64,000 nt of DNA from GCA-2711565 sp963664245 (GTDB lineage Bacteria > Bacteroidota > Bacteroidia > Bacteroidales > GCA-2711565). Shown here piece by piece: positions 1 through 8,785 of this stretch; positions within the stretch are counted from its first letter, which is position 1, and the number at the start of each line of letters is the position of its first letter. Where the stretch lies: NCBI GenBank assembly GCA_963664245.1, contig OY760934.1, positions 620,001 through 684,000 of the forward strand, in the 5' to 3' direction. A program made the translations under genes and the position numbers. The notes beneath the pieces were generated by a model. That model made no database searches and was not told where the DNA came from. It saw only the letters and a program-made list of their open reading frames with translations.

Positions 1-999
1 GACAGTCTTTTATGCGCAGGCATCAAGTTAACCAAAGTTTTTGCACCCGAACACGGCTTTAGGGGACAAACCCACGATGGCGCATTAATCAAGGACGAAA
101 AAGACATTAAAACCGGCTTACCGATTATTTCTTTATACGGCAACCACAAAAAGCCTGATCCCCAAGATTTAAAAGATATTGACATTGTTTTATTCGATAT
201 GCAGGATGTCGGAGTTCGCTTCTACACCTACGTATCTACCATGACTTACATGATGGAAGCCTGCGCCGAAAACAATGTAAAAATGATTATCCTCGACCGT
301 CCCAATCCCAATGGATTTTATGTTGACGGTCCCATACTGCAAGCAAAACACCGTTCATTTGTGGGTTTACATCCGGTTCCAATTGTACACGGTTTAACCA
401 TCGGCGAATTTGCCCTCATGATTAATGGCGAAGGCTGGTTGAAAAACGGAATAAAATGCGATCTAACAGTTGTTAAATGCTTAAACTACACCCACAAGAT
501 GAGTATGGAGCTACCGATTAAACCTTCGCCAAACCTTCCAAACCTGAGCAGCGTATTACTCTATCCTTCTTTATGTTTATTTGAAGGAACCGTAGTAAGC
601 ATCGGGAGAGGAACAAGCAATCCGTTTGAATTTGTCGGTCATCCTAATTTCCCTGGAAAAGAATTCTCATTTACCCCGGTTCCTATTGAAGGGACAAGCC
701 TGAACCCTCCGCTCAAAAACCAAAAATGTTTTGGGATAAACCTTAAAGATTACTACACCAAACACCCGGATGAGCTGGGAAAAATTGAGCTAAACTGGAT
801 TATCGATTTTTACAATAAACTACCAAAAGACGACCGTTTTTTTAGTTCATATTTTGAAAAGCTTTCAGGAACAGATGAGTTGCGAAAACAAATAACCGAC
901 GGAAAAACAAACTGGCAAATCCACCAAAGCTGGAAAAAAGAAATTGAAGCGTATAAAAAAATCAGGGCAAAGTACCTGCTCTACCCTGATTTTGAATAA
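1..999 (+). CDS. namZ: exo-beta-N-acetylmuramidase NamZ-like (DUF1343), 5'-truncated by window edge
   Basis: The reading frame is open from base 1, so the true start lies outside the window; 332 codons plus the stop are visible. The family removes terminal N-acetylmuramic acid from peptidoglycan fragments during wall turnover or muropeptide scavenging. Family motifs seen are FAPEHGFRG (codons 14-22) and F-D-M-Q-D-V-G-V-R-F-Y-T-Y (about codons 65-77), followed by ILDRPNP and GLTIGEF. The end is normal, with a TAA stop 15 bases from the convergent aminotransferase gene. Secretion cannot be judged because the N-terminus is missing. The family assignment is firm; the exact substrate is inferred from characterised relatives. 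Confidence 0.88.
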   Translation, partial: DSLLCAGIKLTKVFAPEHGFRGQTHDGALIKDEKDIKTGLPIISLYGNHKKPDPQDLKDIDIVLFDMQDVGVRFYTYVSTMTYMMEACAENNVKMIILDRPNPNGFYVDGPILQAKHRSFVGLHPVPIVHGLTIGEFALMINGEGWLKNGIKCDLTVVKCLNYTHKMSMELPIKPSPNLPNLSSVLLYPSLCLFEGTVVSIGRGTSNPFEFVGHPNFPGKEFSFTPVPIEGTSLNPPLKNQKCFGINLKDYYTKHPDELGKIELNWIIDFYNKLPKDDRFFSSYFEKLSGTDELRKQITDGKTNWQIHQSWKKEIEAYKKIRAKYLLYPDFE

Positions 1000-1014
1000 A
1001 ATTTATTTCGCAGA

Positions 1015-2211
1015 TTATTTTCGTCCGGGATAAACTTTTAACGCTTCATCCAAAACTTTAATCGATTGTTTCAAATCTTCAACATTTAGCACGTAGCTGA
1101 TACGAACTTCGTCTTTACCTCGGCCGGGAGTAGAATAAAATCCGGAAGCCGGGGCAAACATCACGGTTTGGTTCTCAAAGTTAAAATCTTCCAACAACCA
1201 TTGGCAGAAACGGTCAGAATCATCAATCGGGAGTTTGGCCACAACATAAAACGCCCCTTTAGGGTTCGGGCAATAAGCTCCTTCAATGCTATTGATTCCT
1301 TCAACAACAATATCACGACGGGCGATGTATTCTTTCATCACTTCTTCGAAATAAGAATCCGGCGTATCAATAGCTGCCTCGGCAGCTATTTGTCCGAAGC
1401 TCGGCGGGCTCAAACGGGCCTGAGCAAACTTCATGGCTGTTGCCATTACTTCTTTATTTTTCGAAATCATGCAGCCGATACGCACTCCACAAGCACTGTA
1501 ACGTTTTGAAACAGAGTCGATCAAAATAACATTTTGTTCAATATCTTTCAAATACATGGATGAATAATGTTTATTGCCATCATAGCAAAACTCGCGGTAA
1601 ACTTCGTCGGCGATCAAATACAAATCGTATTTTCTAACGATTTCCTGAAGAACCTCCAGCTCTTCTTTGCTGTACAGGTAACCGGTTGGATTGTTCGGGT
1701 TACAAACCATAATGGCTTTGGTTCTTGGGGTAATCGCTTTTTCAAAATCGGCGATTGCCGGTAAGGCAAAACCACTTTCAATAGATGATGGGATTGGAAC
1801 CACTTTTACACCTGCATTCACAGCAAAACCATTGTAATTTGCATAAAACGGTTCAGGAATAATAATCTCGTCATCCGGATCAAGACAAGTTTGCATGGCA
1901 AACAAAATAGCTTCGGAAGCTCCGGCAGCCACAATAATATCATCCGGTGTGATATCAATATTATTTTCTTTATAATACTTAACCAGTTTTTTACGGTACG
2001 AAAGAATACCCGCCGAATGGCTGTATGCAACAACTTTTTCGTTAAAATTACGGATCGCATTTAAAGCTACATCCGGAGTTGCAATATCTGGTTGACCAAT
2101 GTTTAAGTGATATACTTTTACTCCCCTGCTCTTTGCACCCTCAGCATAAGGCACCAATTTACGAATAGGAGATTGGGGCATCAACTGCCCTTTTTTTGAA
2201 ATTGTTGGCAT
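1015..2211 (-). CDS. class I/II PLP-dependent aminotransferase (aspartate aminotransferase-like)
   Basis: A 398-residue fold-type I aminotransferase that exchanges an amino group between an amino acid and a 2-oxoacid in the cytoplasm. Visible landmarks: NPNNPTG (about 171-177), the pyridine-binding Asp in ADEVYREF (about 202), the Schiff-base Lys in SVSKRYSACG (Lys236), and a substrate-carboxylate Arg region near the C-terminus (VRISYVL). The length is normal for the AspC/AspB subgroup. It lies just downstream of the DUF1573 gene on the same strand, with a short GC-rich hairpin (2229-2245) between them. Substrate preference cannot be read from sequence; aspartate, or aromatic or branched-chain amino acids, are all possible given the fermentation genes nearby. 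Confidence 0.88.
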   Translation of the reverse strand: MPTISKKGQLMPQSPIRKLVPYAEGAKSRGVKVYHLNIGQPDIATPDVALNAIRNFNEKVVAYSHSAGILSYRKKLVKYYKENNIDITPDDIIVAAGASEAILFAMQTCLDPDDEIIIPEPFYANYNGFAVNAGVKVVPIPSSIESGFALPAIADFEKAITPRTKAIMVCNPNNPTGYLYSKEELEVLQEIVRKYDLYLIADEVYREFCYDGNKHYSSMYLKDIEQNVILIDSVSKRYSACGVRIGCMISKNKEVMATAMKFAQARLSPPSFGQIAAEAAIDTPDSYFEEVMKEYIARRDIVVEGINSIEGAYCPNPKGAFYVVAKLPIDDSDRFCQWLLEDFNFENQTVMFAPASGFYSTPGRGKDEVRISYVLNVEDLKQSIKVLDEALKVYPGRK

Positions 2212-2228
2212 CTTACTTTTTTATTAGC

Positions 2229-2245
2229 TCCTGCCTCCGGCAGGA
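2229..2245. repeat. short GC-rich palindrome between two minus-strand genes
   Basis: A perfect 7-bp inverted repeat, TCCTGCC/GGCAGGA, with a 3-base loop. It lies between the DUF1573 stop and the aminotransferase start. It may act as a weak terminator or mRNA stability hairpin. Similar CCTGCC/CCGCC-type palindromes occur near 13487 and inside the 57-kb riboswitch, so it may be a small dispersed element. Confidence 0.55.
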
Positions 2246-2253
2246 AAAGTTTA

Positions 2254-2673
2254 TTAATTAGATTTCGGCACTTTTACCATTCCTTTGATTCGAAGAACCA
2301 CAGGATTGTTTTTGGCATTTGAAAAAACAGTAACGGATTTATTGATTGGCCCCATCCGCTTTGTATCATAAATTACTTTTATGGCCCCGGTTTTGCCAGG
2401 CAAAATGGGTTCACGTGGATACGTTGGAACAGTACAACCACAATTTGATCTTGGCCTGGATAAAATCAAAGGTTCTTTACCTGTATTTTTGAAAATAAAC
2501 TCACAAGTACCATTAGCTCCTTTAGCAATTGTCCCATAATCATGAATCACTTTTTGAAAAGTAATTTCAGGAGCATTAGGATTATCAGCAGGTTTAACTT
2601 TTTGAGGTTTGTCTTGAGTACTTCCAGAAACAAATACTATTACCAGTCCAAGTATTAATAAATATTTTTTCAT
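2254..2673 (-). CDS. secreted DUF1573 domain protein
   Basis: A 139-residue protein with an N-terminal signal sequence (MKKYLLILGLVIVFVSGS) followed by one DUF1573 (ASH/MSP-like beta sandwich) domain. The family signature is clear: DYGTIAKGANG, FIFKNTGKEPL and the SNCGCTVP motif, then PGKTGAIKV. DUF1573 proteins are abundant in Bacteroidota and exported to the periplasm or surface; no biochemical role is established. A -7 box (TACATTTG on the minus strand) lies about 27 bases upstream of the ATG, so the gene probably has its own promoter and may be cotranscribed with the aminotransferase downstream. Confidence 0.85.
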   Translation of the reverse strand: MKKYLLILGLVIVFVSGSTQDKPQKVKPADNPNAPEITFQKVIHDYGTIAKGANGTCEFIFKNTGKEPLILSRPRSNCGCTVPTYPREPILPGKTGAIKVIYDTKRMGPINKSVTVFSNAKNNPVVLRIKGMVKVPKSN

Positions 2674-2699
2674 TGTATGTTACTTTTATTTTTCTAATA

Positions 2700-2707
2700 C
2701 AAATGTA
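2700..2707 (-). promoter_or_regulatory. -7 promoter element for the DUF1573 gene
   Basis: TACATTTG on the minus strand matches the Bacteroidota -7 consensus TAnnTTTG and would start transcription about 20 bases before the ATG. No good -33 TTTG is seen at the usual spacing. Confidence 0.45.
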
Positions 2708-2855
2708 TTAAAATATTAAATCAACCATAATTTTGGGATTTGAATTTTAAACATTGTTTCTGCAAATCATTAAATATAATTTCATTTAAAATCCATTGTA
2801 TTCTTTTGTTAATTTTTTGCAAATGCTTGATAAAAGTAGATTCTCAAAGAATAGT

Positions 2856-2863
2856 TATATTTG
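2856..2863 (+). promoter_or_regulatory. -7 promoter element for the DAK2-DegV gene
   Basis: TATATTTG matches TAnnTTTG. Transcription would begin near 2870, giving a leader of only about 15 bases before the TTG at 2885. An in-frame TAG at 2867-2869 rules out any earlier start codon, so box and stop together fix the unusual start. Confidence 0.5.
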
Positions 2864-2884
2864 TATTAGAAAAACAGATATCAT

Positions 2885-4693
2885 TTGACAACAAATAACA
2901 ACAGCCGGGAATTAAACGGTAAGCAACTTTATTTCAGTTTTTTAGCCGGGGCTCAAAAAATATTTGATAACCAACAGCATTTAAACAAGATTAACGTATT
3001 TCCTGTTCCTGATGCTGATACCGGAACAAACCTGGCCTCAACCATGCGTTCAATTATTGATACGTCAATTCCAACAGACAACATAAAAATAACGGCATCA
3101 GCACTTGCAGATGCAGCCCTGATTGGAGCCCGTGGAAACTCAGGAATTATTTTCGCCCAATTTATTTACGGGTTCAGCAACGAAATTAAAAATGAGCAAA
3201 ACCTTTCGATTGAACGTTTTATCGAGATCATCAAAGAAGCCGTAAATTATGCTTATGCAGCCATTGCAAACCCGGTAGAAGGAACCATGATTACGGTTCT
3301 CAGGGAATGGTCGGAAGCACTGGAAACGATTCATTATAAAATTGACGATTTCAAACAACTAATCACCGAGTCGTATCAGTCTGCCAAAGAATCTTTATCC
3401 AACACAACAAAAAAGCTGGAAGTATTAGCCAAAGCAAACGTAGTGGATGCCGGAGCCAAAGGCTTTGTGGTATTTTTAGAAGGCATGACAAATTTCTTTA
3501 AACATGAAAAAATTAAAGAAGTTTTATCAATCAGGAATATCTCAAAAACGCAGGAAACTATTGAGAACGAAAATATAAATCACGAGATATTAGGCTTCCG
3601 CTACTGTACCGAAGGACTCATTGAAGGAACAAACATCAGCAAAGAAGAATTAAAATCCAGGATTCAGAACATGGGCGATTCGATGGTTATTGCCGGATCA
3701 AAAAACAAGCTACGTTTTCATATTCATACCGACAATCCTCTCTTATTATTTCAACGCATTGAGGATATTGGCGACATTACCTATCAAAAGGTTGATGATA
3801 TGAAAATGCAGCAGGAAATAGCGGTTAACCGAAAAAAACCGATCGCTTTAATGACTGACTCGACCTGCGATCTCCCACAGGAGCTCATCGAAAAACACCA
3901 GATTCATGTAGTTCCGCTAAACATTAAAATTGGCAACAATAATTATATTGACAGGATTACCATCGACGGGAACCGTTTTTATAAACTATTCGACACTTAC
4001 AAAGAAAAACCAATATCGGCTCAACCTGGTATTAAAGAATACACAAACAAACTTTCGTTTCTTTCAACCCATTACGACTCTGTGATTGGATTATCGCTGA
4101 ATTCTCATTTAAGCGGGACTTATTCCAACGCATTGCAATCAGCTATTTCTGTCGGTTCACAAATGAACAAACGAATTGATATTATTGATTCTAAGCGGTT
4201 AACTGCATCTTTAGGATTGCTAGTTTTAAGAATGGCCGAAACGATTGAAGAAGGAAAATATAATCAGGATGAATTGCTTAAACTGGCTCACGAATGGATC
4301 AAAAAATCGCCTGTTTTTGTAAGCGTAACTACTTTGAAATACATGGTGAGAAGCGGACGGGTTTCTCCCTTGAAAGGCTTTATTGCGAACATGTTAGGCA
4401 TGACCCCTATTGTTTCGTTGGACGAAAACGGAAAATCAACCTTGCTGGATAAATCATTTTCAGAAAAAGGCAGCATGAAAAAAATCATGAAAAGAGCCAG
4501 CAAGATTATTGAAAATAATGAATTATGGGGATACGCCATTACCCACGCTAACAATTTAAAAACAGCCAGGTGGTACGAAAAAGAACTAAGCAACCTTACT
4601 GGTATGGCTCCGAAATTTATCAACTCTACCTCCCCTGTTCTCGGTGCTAATGCAGGGCCGGGAGTAGTTGCAGTTTCATTTTTAATAAAATAA
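2885..4693 (+). CDS. fused DAK2-DegV protein (FakA-FakB-like fatty acid kinase)
   Basis: A 602-residue cytoplasmic protein that joins the two parts of the bacterial fatty acid kinase system. Residues about 10-200 are a DAK2 kinase domain with the nucleotide/metal motif NVFPVPDADTGTN. Residues about 230-310 match the FakA middle domain (RYCTEGLI, HIHTDNP). Residues about 315-602 form a DegV/EDD lipid-binding domain (LMTDSTCDLP, SAQPG, RSGRVSP). In Firmicutes FakA and FakB are separate and phosphorylate exogenous fatty acids for phospholipid synthesis; here carrier and kinase share a chain. The start is TTG: no in-frame ATG occurs before residue 50 and the DAK2 domain needs the upstream residues. 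The kinase role is by homology. Confidence 0.85.
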   Translation: MTTNNNSRELNGKQLYFSFLAGAQKIFDNQQHLNKINVFPVPDADTGTNLASTMRSIIDTSIPTDNIKITASALADAALIGARGNSGIIFAQFIYGFSNEIKNEQNLSIERFIEIIKEAVNYAYAAIANPVEGTMITVLREWSEALETIHYKIDDFKQLITESYQSAKESLSNTTKKLEVLAKANVVDAGAKGFVVFLEGMTNFFKHEKIKEVLSIRNISKTQETIENENINHEILGFRYCTEGLIEGTNISKEELKSRIQNMGDSMVIAGSKNKLRFHIHTDNPLLLFQRIEDIGDITYQKVDDMKMQQEIAVNRKKPIALMTDSTCDLPQELIEKHQIHVVPLNIKIGNNNYIDRITIDGNRFYKLFDTYKEKPISAQPGIKEYTNKLSFLSTHYDSVIGLSLNSHLSGTYSNALQSAISVGSQMNKRIDIIDSKRLTASLGLLVLRMAETIEEGKYNQDELLKLAHEWIKKSPVFVSVTTLKYMVRSGRVSPLKGFIANMLGMTPIVSLDENGKSTLLDKSFSEKGSMKKIMKRASKIIENNELWGYAITHANNLKTARWYEKELSNLTGMAPKFINSTSPVLGANAGPGVVAVSFLIK

Positions 4694-4699
4694 GAAAAA

Positions 4700-4724
4700 G
4701 CTTTGCAAAATTATTTCGCAAAGC
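4700..4724 (-). terminator. hairpin terminator between convergent genes
   Basis: A GCTTTGC/GCAAAGC stem; read on the minus strand it is followed by CTTTTTCTT. It would end the small membrane-protein transcript and may also stop readthrough from the convergent DAK2-DegV gene. Confidence 0.6.
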
Positions 4725-4794
4725 CCTGATATTTATCAATTTATAAAAATTGAGGGCCACAAAAATAAGTTGCTGTAATCAATTGTCAGAATAG

Positions 4795-5019
4795 CTAAGC
4801 ATTTTTTTTGTACTGCACAATCGAATAGATAAACCAGGCGATCCAGGCAACAAAAGCCACCAAAGCCGAAATTTTAACCGCCATACAATAAGTTGTACAA
4901 TAATAACTCTCGCTTGCACCAAAAACACAGGACAAACATCCTATTAAAGCGATAATTACATAAAATACGAAAGCCAAAAAGATTAAAATTATTCCAAATT
5001 TTATAACTAATGCCTTCAT
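4795..5019 (-). CDS. small two-helix membrane protein of unknown function
   Basis: A 74-residue ORF, not recognised as a named family. Two strongly hydrophobic segments (about 7-30 and 48-66) flank a short loop with a cluster of Cys, Ser and Tyr residues (C28, C31, C41, C45), and the C-terminus is basic (YKKNA). Together this suggests a small integral membrane protein. It is followed by a hairpin with a minus-strand T-run at 4700-4724, which supports it being an expressed unit. Nothing in the neighbourhood indicates its job. Confidence 0.55.
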   Translation of the reverse strand: MKALVIKFGIILIFLAFVFYVIIALIGCLSCVFGASESYYCTTYCMAVKISALVAFVAWIAWFIYSIVQYKKNA

Positions 5020-5155
5020 AATATTTTGGTTTGTTTTATAAAGATAATACTTTTTTTATATATGCAAAAATTTAGATATAAAAATTCTATATTAAAGCTT
5101 CCGGCAATTTATAAGATTTGTTGTTAATTCATAAACAACACTCCTCTTTTTTTTC

Positions 5156-5163
5156 TAGTTTTG
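5156..5163 (+). promoter_or_regulatory. -7 promoter element for the ADP-forming acyl-CoA synthetase gene
   Basis: TAGTTTTG matches TAnnTTTG, about 36 bases before the ATG. No clear -33 element. Confidence 0.45.
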
Positions 5164-5198
5164 CAAAAAATTAGGTTAGCCACACTAAGTCATATAAT

Positions 5199-7259
5199 AT
5201 GATTACAAAAGAACTAATAAATCCGCAATCGATTGTGGTTGTGGGAGCTTCAAATGATATTGAGAAACCAGGCGGTAAAATTTTAAAAAACCTGCTTGAC
5301 GGTAATTATAAAGGAAAACTTTTTGCAACAAATTTAAAAGAAAATGTCGTTCAGGGAATTAAAGCCTATAAACATCTTAACGAATTGCCGCAGGTTGAAT
5401 TGGCAATTATAGCCATTGCAGCCAAATTTGTTGCCGAAACCGTAAAAATCCTGATCCAACAAAAAGGAACCAAAGCTTTTGTTATTCTTTCGGCCGGATT
5501 TAGCGAACTGAATGAAGAAGGCAAAGCCATGGAAAACGAGATCGTTAGCTTAATTAACGAAGCCGGGGCAAGTCTGATTGGTCCAAACTGTATCGGGATT
5601 TTAAATAATAATTACCAAGGTGTTTTTACCGAACCCATTCCTAAACTCGATCCACAAGGTTGCGATTTAATCTCTGCCTCCGGAGCTACCGCCTGTTTTA
5701 TTCTCGAAGCAGGAATCCCCAAAGGTTTAACATTCTCAAGTGTTTACTCGGTTGGGAACAGCGCACAAATAGGCGTGGAAGAAATACTGGAATACATGGA
5801 CGAATCTTTCGATCCGGAAACCAGCTCAAAAATTAAGCTGCTCTATATCGAGAGTGTTGACAATCCTCAAAAACTTTTAAAACACGCCTCTTCCTTAGTT
5901 AGAAAAGGATGCATGATTGCAGGTGTTAAAGCAGGAGCCTCGGAAGCTGGTAGCCGTGCGGCTTCTTCGCACACTGGTGCCTTAGCCAGCCCGGATGTGG
6001 CGGTTTCTGCCCTGTTTAAAAAAGCCGGGATTGTTCGCTGCTACGGACGTGAAGATATTTTAAATGTTGCCGGGGTGTTCATGCACAAAGAATTAAAAGG
6101 GAAAAATATTGCCATCATTACACATGCCGGAGGTCCCGGGGTAATGCTTACAGATACCCTGGAAAAAAACGGCCTTGTGGTTCCAGAAATCAGCGGGCCG
6201 GATGCCGAAGAATTGTTAACGCATTTACATCCCGGATCATCCGTATCAAACCCCATTGACTTTTTGGCTACCGGTACAGCCGAGCACTTGGGAACCATCA
6301 TTGATTATGTAGATCAAAAATTCGATCATATCGACGCCATGGTGGTAATTTTTGGAACCCCCGGATTATTCCCCATCCATGATGTTTACAAAATTCTTCA
6401 TGATAAAATCAGAGACTGTAAAAAACCTATTTACCCGGTACTTCCTTCTGTTAAAACTTCGTATGAAGAGATACAGGTATTCTTATCAAAAGCAAACATC
6501 AACTTCTCCGACGAGGTTCTTTTAGGAAAATCCTTATCGCGGGTTTACAACACGCCAAAACAAGCACCTGTAGAATTTGAAATTCCTGAAGTTGACACCA
6601 AAACCATCCGTCAGGTTGTTGACAATGCCGGAAACGGCTACCTTGCCCCTGCCGAGATGCAAAAATTATTGGATGCAGCCAGAATTACCCGAGCCAACGA
6701 ACGGATTGTTAAAACAAAAGAAGAAGCCCTGCAATGTGCCAAAGAATTTGGCTATCCGTTGGTAATGAAAGTAATCGGACCAGTTCACAAATCTGATGTT
6801 GGCGGAGTTGTTCTAGATGTGATGGACGAGGAAACCGTAACCAAAGAATTCGACCGTTTGATCCAAATCAAAGACACCACGGCTGTTTTAATAAGCAACA
6901 TGCTTTTCGGAACGGAAATTTTTATTGGAGCAAAACGCGAAGAAGGATTCGGACATCTGATCCTTAGTGGCCTTGGCGGCATATTCATCGAAGTATTGAA
7001 AGATATCAGGGAAGGACTAGCTCCAATCAGTAAACAAGAAGCCAGTTGCATGATACGCGGATTAAAAGGTTACGGAATCATCAAAGGAACTCGTAAGCAA
7101 GAACCTGTAAACGAAGAAATTTATATTGAAACAATCATGCGGGTTTCGGCATTGGTACAAGCAGCTCCCGAAATCTTTGAGCTGGATTTAAATCCTCTAC
7201 TTGGAACTAAAAACAGCTTAACTGCCGTGGATTGCAGGATCAGAATTGAAAAGGACTAA
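5199..7259 (+). CDS. acetate/acyl-CoA ligase (ADP-forming), fused alpha and beta subunits
   Basis: A 686-residue enzyme that converts acyl-CoA + ADP + Pi to the acid + CoA + ATP, i.e. substrate-level phosphorylation at the end of sugar or amino-acid fermentation. Order: CoA-binding Rossmann domain (about 5-130, VVVGASND), succinyl-CoA-ligase-like domain (about 150-290) with the phosphohistidine motif SSHTGALA (His258), a second ligase domain (about 295-450), then an ATP-grasp domain (about 465-686; YPLVMKVIGP, HKSDVGGV, LDLNPL). All parts needed for catalysis are present in one chain. The 2-oxoacid:ferredoxin oxidoreductase operon 10 kb downstream makes the acyl-CoA substrates this enzyme class uses. 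Acetyl-, isobutyryl- or arylacetyl-CoA preference cannot be told from sequence. Confidence 0.92.
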   Translation: MITKELINPQSIVVVGASNDIEKPGGKILKNLLDGNYKGKLFATNLKENVVQGIKAYKHLNELPQVELAIIAIAAKFVAETVKILIQQKGTKAFVILSAGFSELNEEGKAMENEIVSLINEAGASLIGPNCIGILNNNYQGVFTEPIPKLDPQGCDLISASGATACFILEAGIPKGLTFSSVYSVGNSAQIGVEEILEYMDESFDPETSSKIKLLYIESVDNPQKLLKHASSLVRKGCMIAGVKAGASEAGSRAASSHTGALASPDVAVSALFKKAGIVRCYGREDILNVAGVFMHKELKGKNIAIITHAGGPGVMLTDTLEKNGLVVPEISGPDAEELLTHLHPGSSVSNPIDFLATGTAEHLGTIIDYVDQKFDHIDAMVVIFGTPGLFPIHDVYKILHDKIRDCKKPIYPVLPSVKTSYEEIQVFLSKANINFSDEVLLGKSLSRVYNTPKQAPVEFEIPEVDTKTIRQVVDNAGNGYLAPAEMQKLLDAARITRANERIVKTKEEALQCAKEFGYPLVMKVIGPVHKSDVGGVVLDVMDEETVTKEFDRLIQIKDTTAVLISNMLFGTEIFIGAKREEGFGHLILSGLGGIFIEVLKDIREGLAPISKQEASCMIRGLKGYGIIKGTRKQEPVNEEIYIETIMRVSALVQAAPEIFELDLNPLLGTKNSLTAVDCRIRIEKD

Positions 7260-7340
7260 AAAACAACAAGCGTAATTTGTACATAACGAAAATGTATCTC
7301 GTAAACTTTTCGTATAATTGTATAGTTTAAATTTACTTTT

Positions 7341-8681
7341 ATGAGTACAACATATACTGATATAAACAAGAACACCCCAATTGATTTCGAAGTAGTTACA
7401 CAAAAAATTAAAGACAGCGGGCTTGCTAATGTTGGCAAAGCAACCATTCGTGAGGTGGTAAAGCTGATCAATGAAATTGAAACTGAAACAGGCAAAAAAT
7501 ACGTCCGGATGGAAATGGGAATTCCCGGATTGATGACCCCAGAAATTGCCCGAAATGCAGAAATCGAGGCCATTAAACGTGGCGTAAATTCGGTTTACCC
7601 CATGCTTGAAGGTGTACCTGAATTAAAACAGGAAATTAAACGTTTTGTTAAATTATTTCTGAACCAGGAAGTTGAAGTAAGCGCTTGTATCCCTACCGTA
7701 AGCAGCCTGCAAGGAAGCATGGCTTCATTTATTGCCATTGATAACATGTGGGAAGACCGCGACACGGTTCTTTTTATCGACCCGGGATTTCCGCTTCACA
7801 AGCAACAGCTCGACATTTTAGGCCGCAAAGTTGAATCATTCGATGTTTACGAATACCGCGGCGAAAAACTTAAAGAAAAGTTAGAATCACTCGTAAGCAA
7901 AGGGCACATACATTCCATTCTTTACTCAAATCCCAACAATCCCTCCTGGATTTGCTTTACAGAAGAAGAATTAAAAATTATTGGAAATATTGCCAACAGA
8001 TACGACCTTATCATCATCGAAGATTTAGCTTATTTCGGAATGGATTTCAGGAAAGATTATTCCATCCCTGGAGAAGAACCTTACCAGCCAACCATTGCAA
8101 ACTATACCGACAATTATATTTTATTGATTTCCGGATCAAAAATATTCAGTTATCCGGGGCCCCGTTTGGCCATGATGGTAATCTCAACCAAATTACAGCA
8201 TTTGAGAAGGGCTCCTTTAAAAAGGTTTTTTGCAACCGATTGTTTGGGATATTCCATCCTTTACGGCTGCATCTACGCTTTGAGTGCCGGGGCTTGCCAC
8301 TCTGCTCAATACGGTTTATTGGCCATTTTAAAAGCCATAAACAATGGCGAATACAATTTCAGAAATGACATTATCGAATACGGGAAAAAAGCCAAAATCA
8401 TTAAAAAAATGTTTACCGATAATGGTTTTAAAATTGTTTACGATAAAGATGATGAAACGCCAATTGCCGACGGATTTTATTTCACCATTTTTTACCCTGG
8501 TTTCGACGGGGCTGCACTTATCGAACGCCTGTTGTATTATGGCATAAGTGCCATCACCTTGGATATTGCAAGAAGCGAACGCAAAGAAGGTTTAAGAGCC
8601 TGCGTATCACTTATTCAGCGAGATCAATTTAGTGATTTGGAAGATCGGTTAAAAAAATTCCATCTGGATCATCCGTATTAA
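7341..8681 (+). CDS. PLP-dependent class I/II aminotransferase
   Basis: A 446-residue fold-type I aminotransferase. Landmarks: MGIPGLMTPE near the N-terminus, the cofactor-binding NPNNPSW motif (197-203), Asp228 in IIIEDLAY, and the Schiff-base Lys267 in SGSKIFSYPGPR. It carries a longer N-terminal extension (about 45 residues) than the AspC-like gene at 1015, and is not a close paralogue. It lies 81 bases after the acyl-CoA synthetase gene, in the same direction, and directly before the tyrosine phenol-lyase-like gene and its leader, which suggests amino-acid catabolism. The actual amino donor is unknown. Confidence 0.85.
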   Translation: MSTTYTDINKNTPIDFEVVTQKIKDSGLANVGKATIREVVKLINEIETETGKKYVRMEMGIPGLMTPEIARNAEIEAIKRGVNSVYPMLEGVPELKQEIKRFVKLFLNQEVEVSACIPTVSSLQGSMASFIAIDNMWEDRDTVLFIDPGFPLHKQQLDILGRKVESFDVYEYRGEKLKEKLESLVSKGHIHSILYSNPNNPSWICFTEEELKIIGNIANRYDLIIIEDLAYFGMDFRKDYSIPGEEPYQPTIANYTDNYILLISGSKIFSYPGPRLAMMVISTKLQHLRRAPLKRFFATDCLGYSILYGCIYALSAGACHSAQYGLLAILKAINNGEYNFRNDIIEYGKKAKIIKKMFTDNGFKIVYDKDDETPIADGFYFTIFYPGFDGAALIERLLYYGISAITLDIARSERKEGLRACVSLIQRDQFSDLEDRLKKFHLDHPY

Positions 8682-8691
8682 AAAAATTGTA

Positions 8692-8699
8692 TATTTTTG
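8692..8699 (+). promoter_or_regulatory. -7 promoter element for the TPL-like gene leader
   Basis: TATTTTTG matches TAnnTTTG and lies just after the aminotransferase stop. It would place the transcript start near 8703-8707, about 230 bases before the TPL-like start codon, leaving a long leader. Confidence 0.45.
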
Positions 8700-8704
8700 T
8701 ACCG

Positions 8705-8776
8705 ATGAGAAGAATAAGAACATATGATCGCAAATGCAAGATGATAGTCTTTCTTGTTCTATATTACTATCCATGA
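8705..8776 (+). CDS. candidate leader peptide ending Tyr-Tyr-Tyr-Pro-stop
   Basis: A 23-codon ORF read by hand: ATG at 8705, last codons TAT TAC TAT CCA (8762-8773), then TGA (8774-8776). An internal ATG at 8741 would give an 11-residue form ending in the same hydrophobic-YYYP tail; this shorter form fits better if transcription starts near 8705. The Pro-UGA ending resembles TnaC, the tryptophan-sensing leader peptide of tryptophanase operons, and the downstream gene here is a tyrosine phenol-lyase relative. Whether it is translated is inference: no Shine-Dalgarno is seen, and an ORF starting at 8734 overlaps it in another frame. Confidence 0.4.
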   Translation: MRRIRTYDRKCKMIVFLVLYYYP

Positions 8777-8785
8777 AAGTAAATT

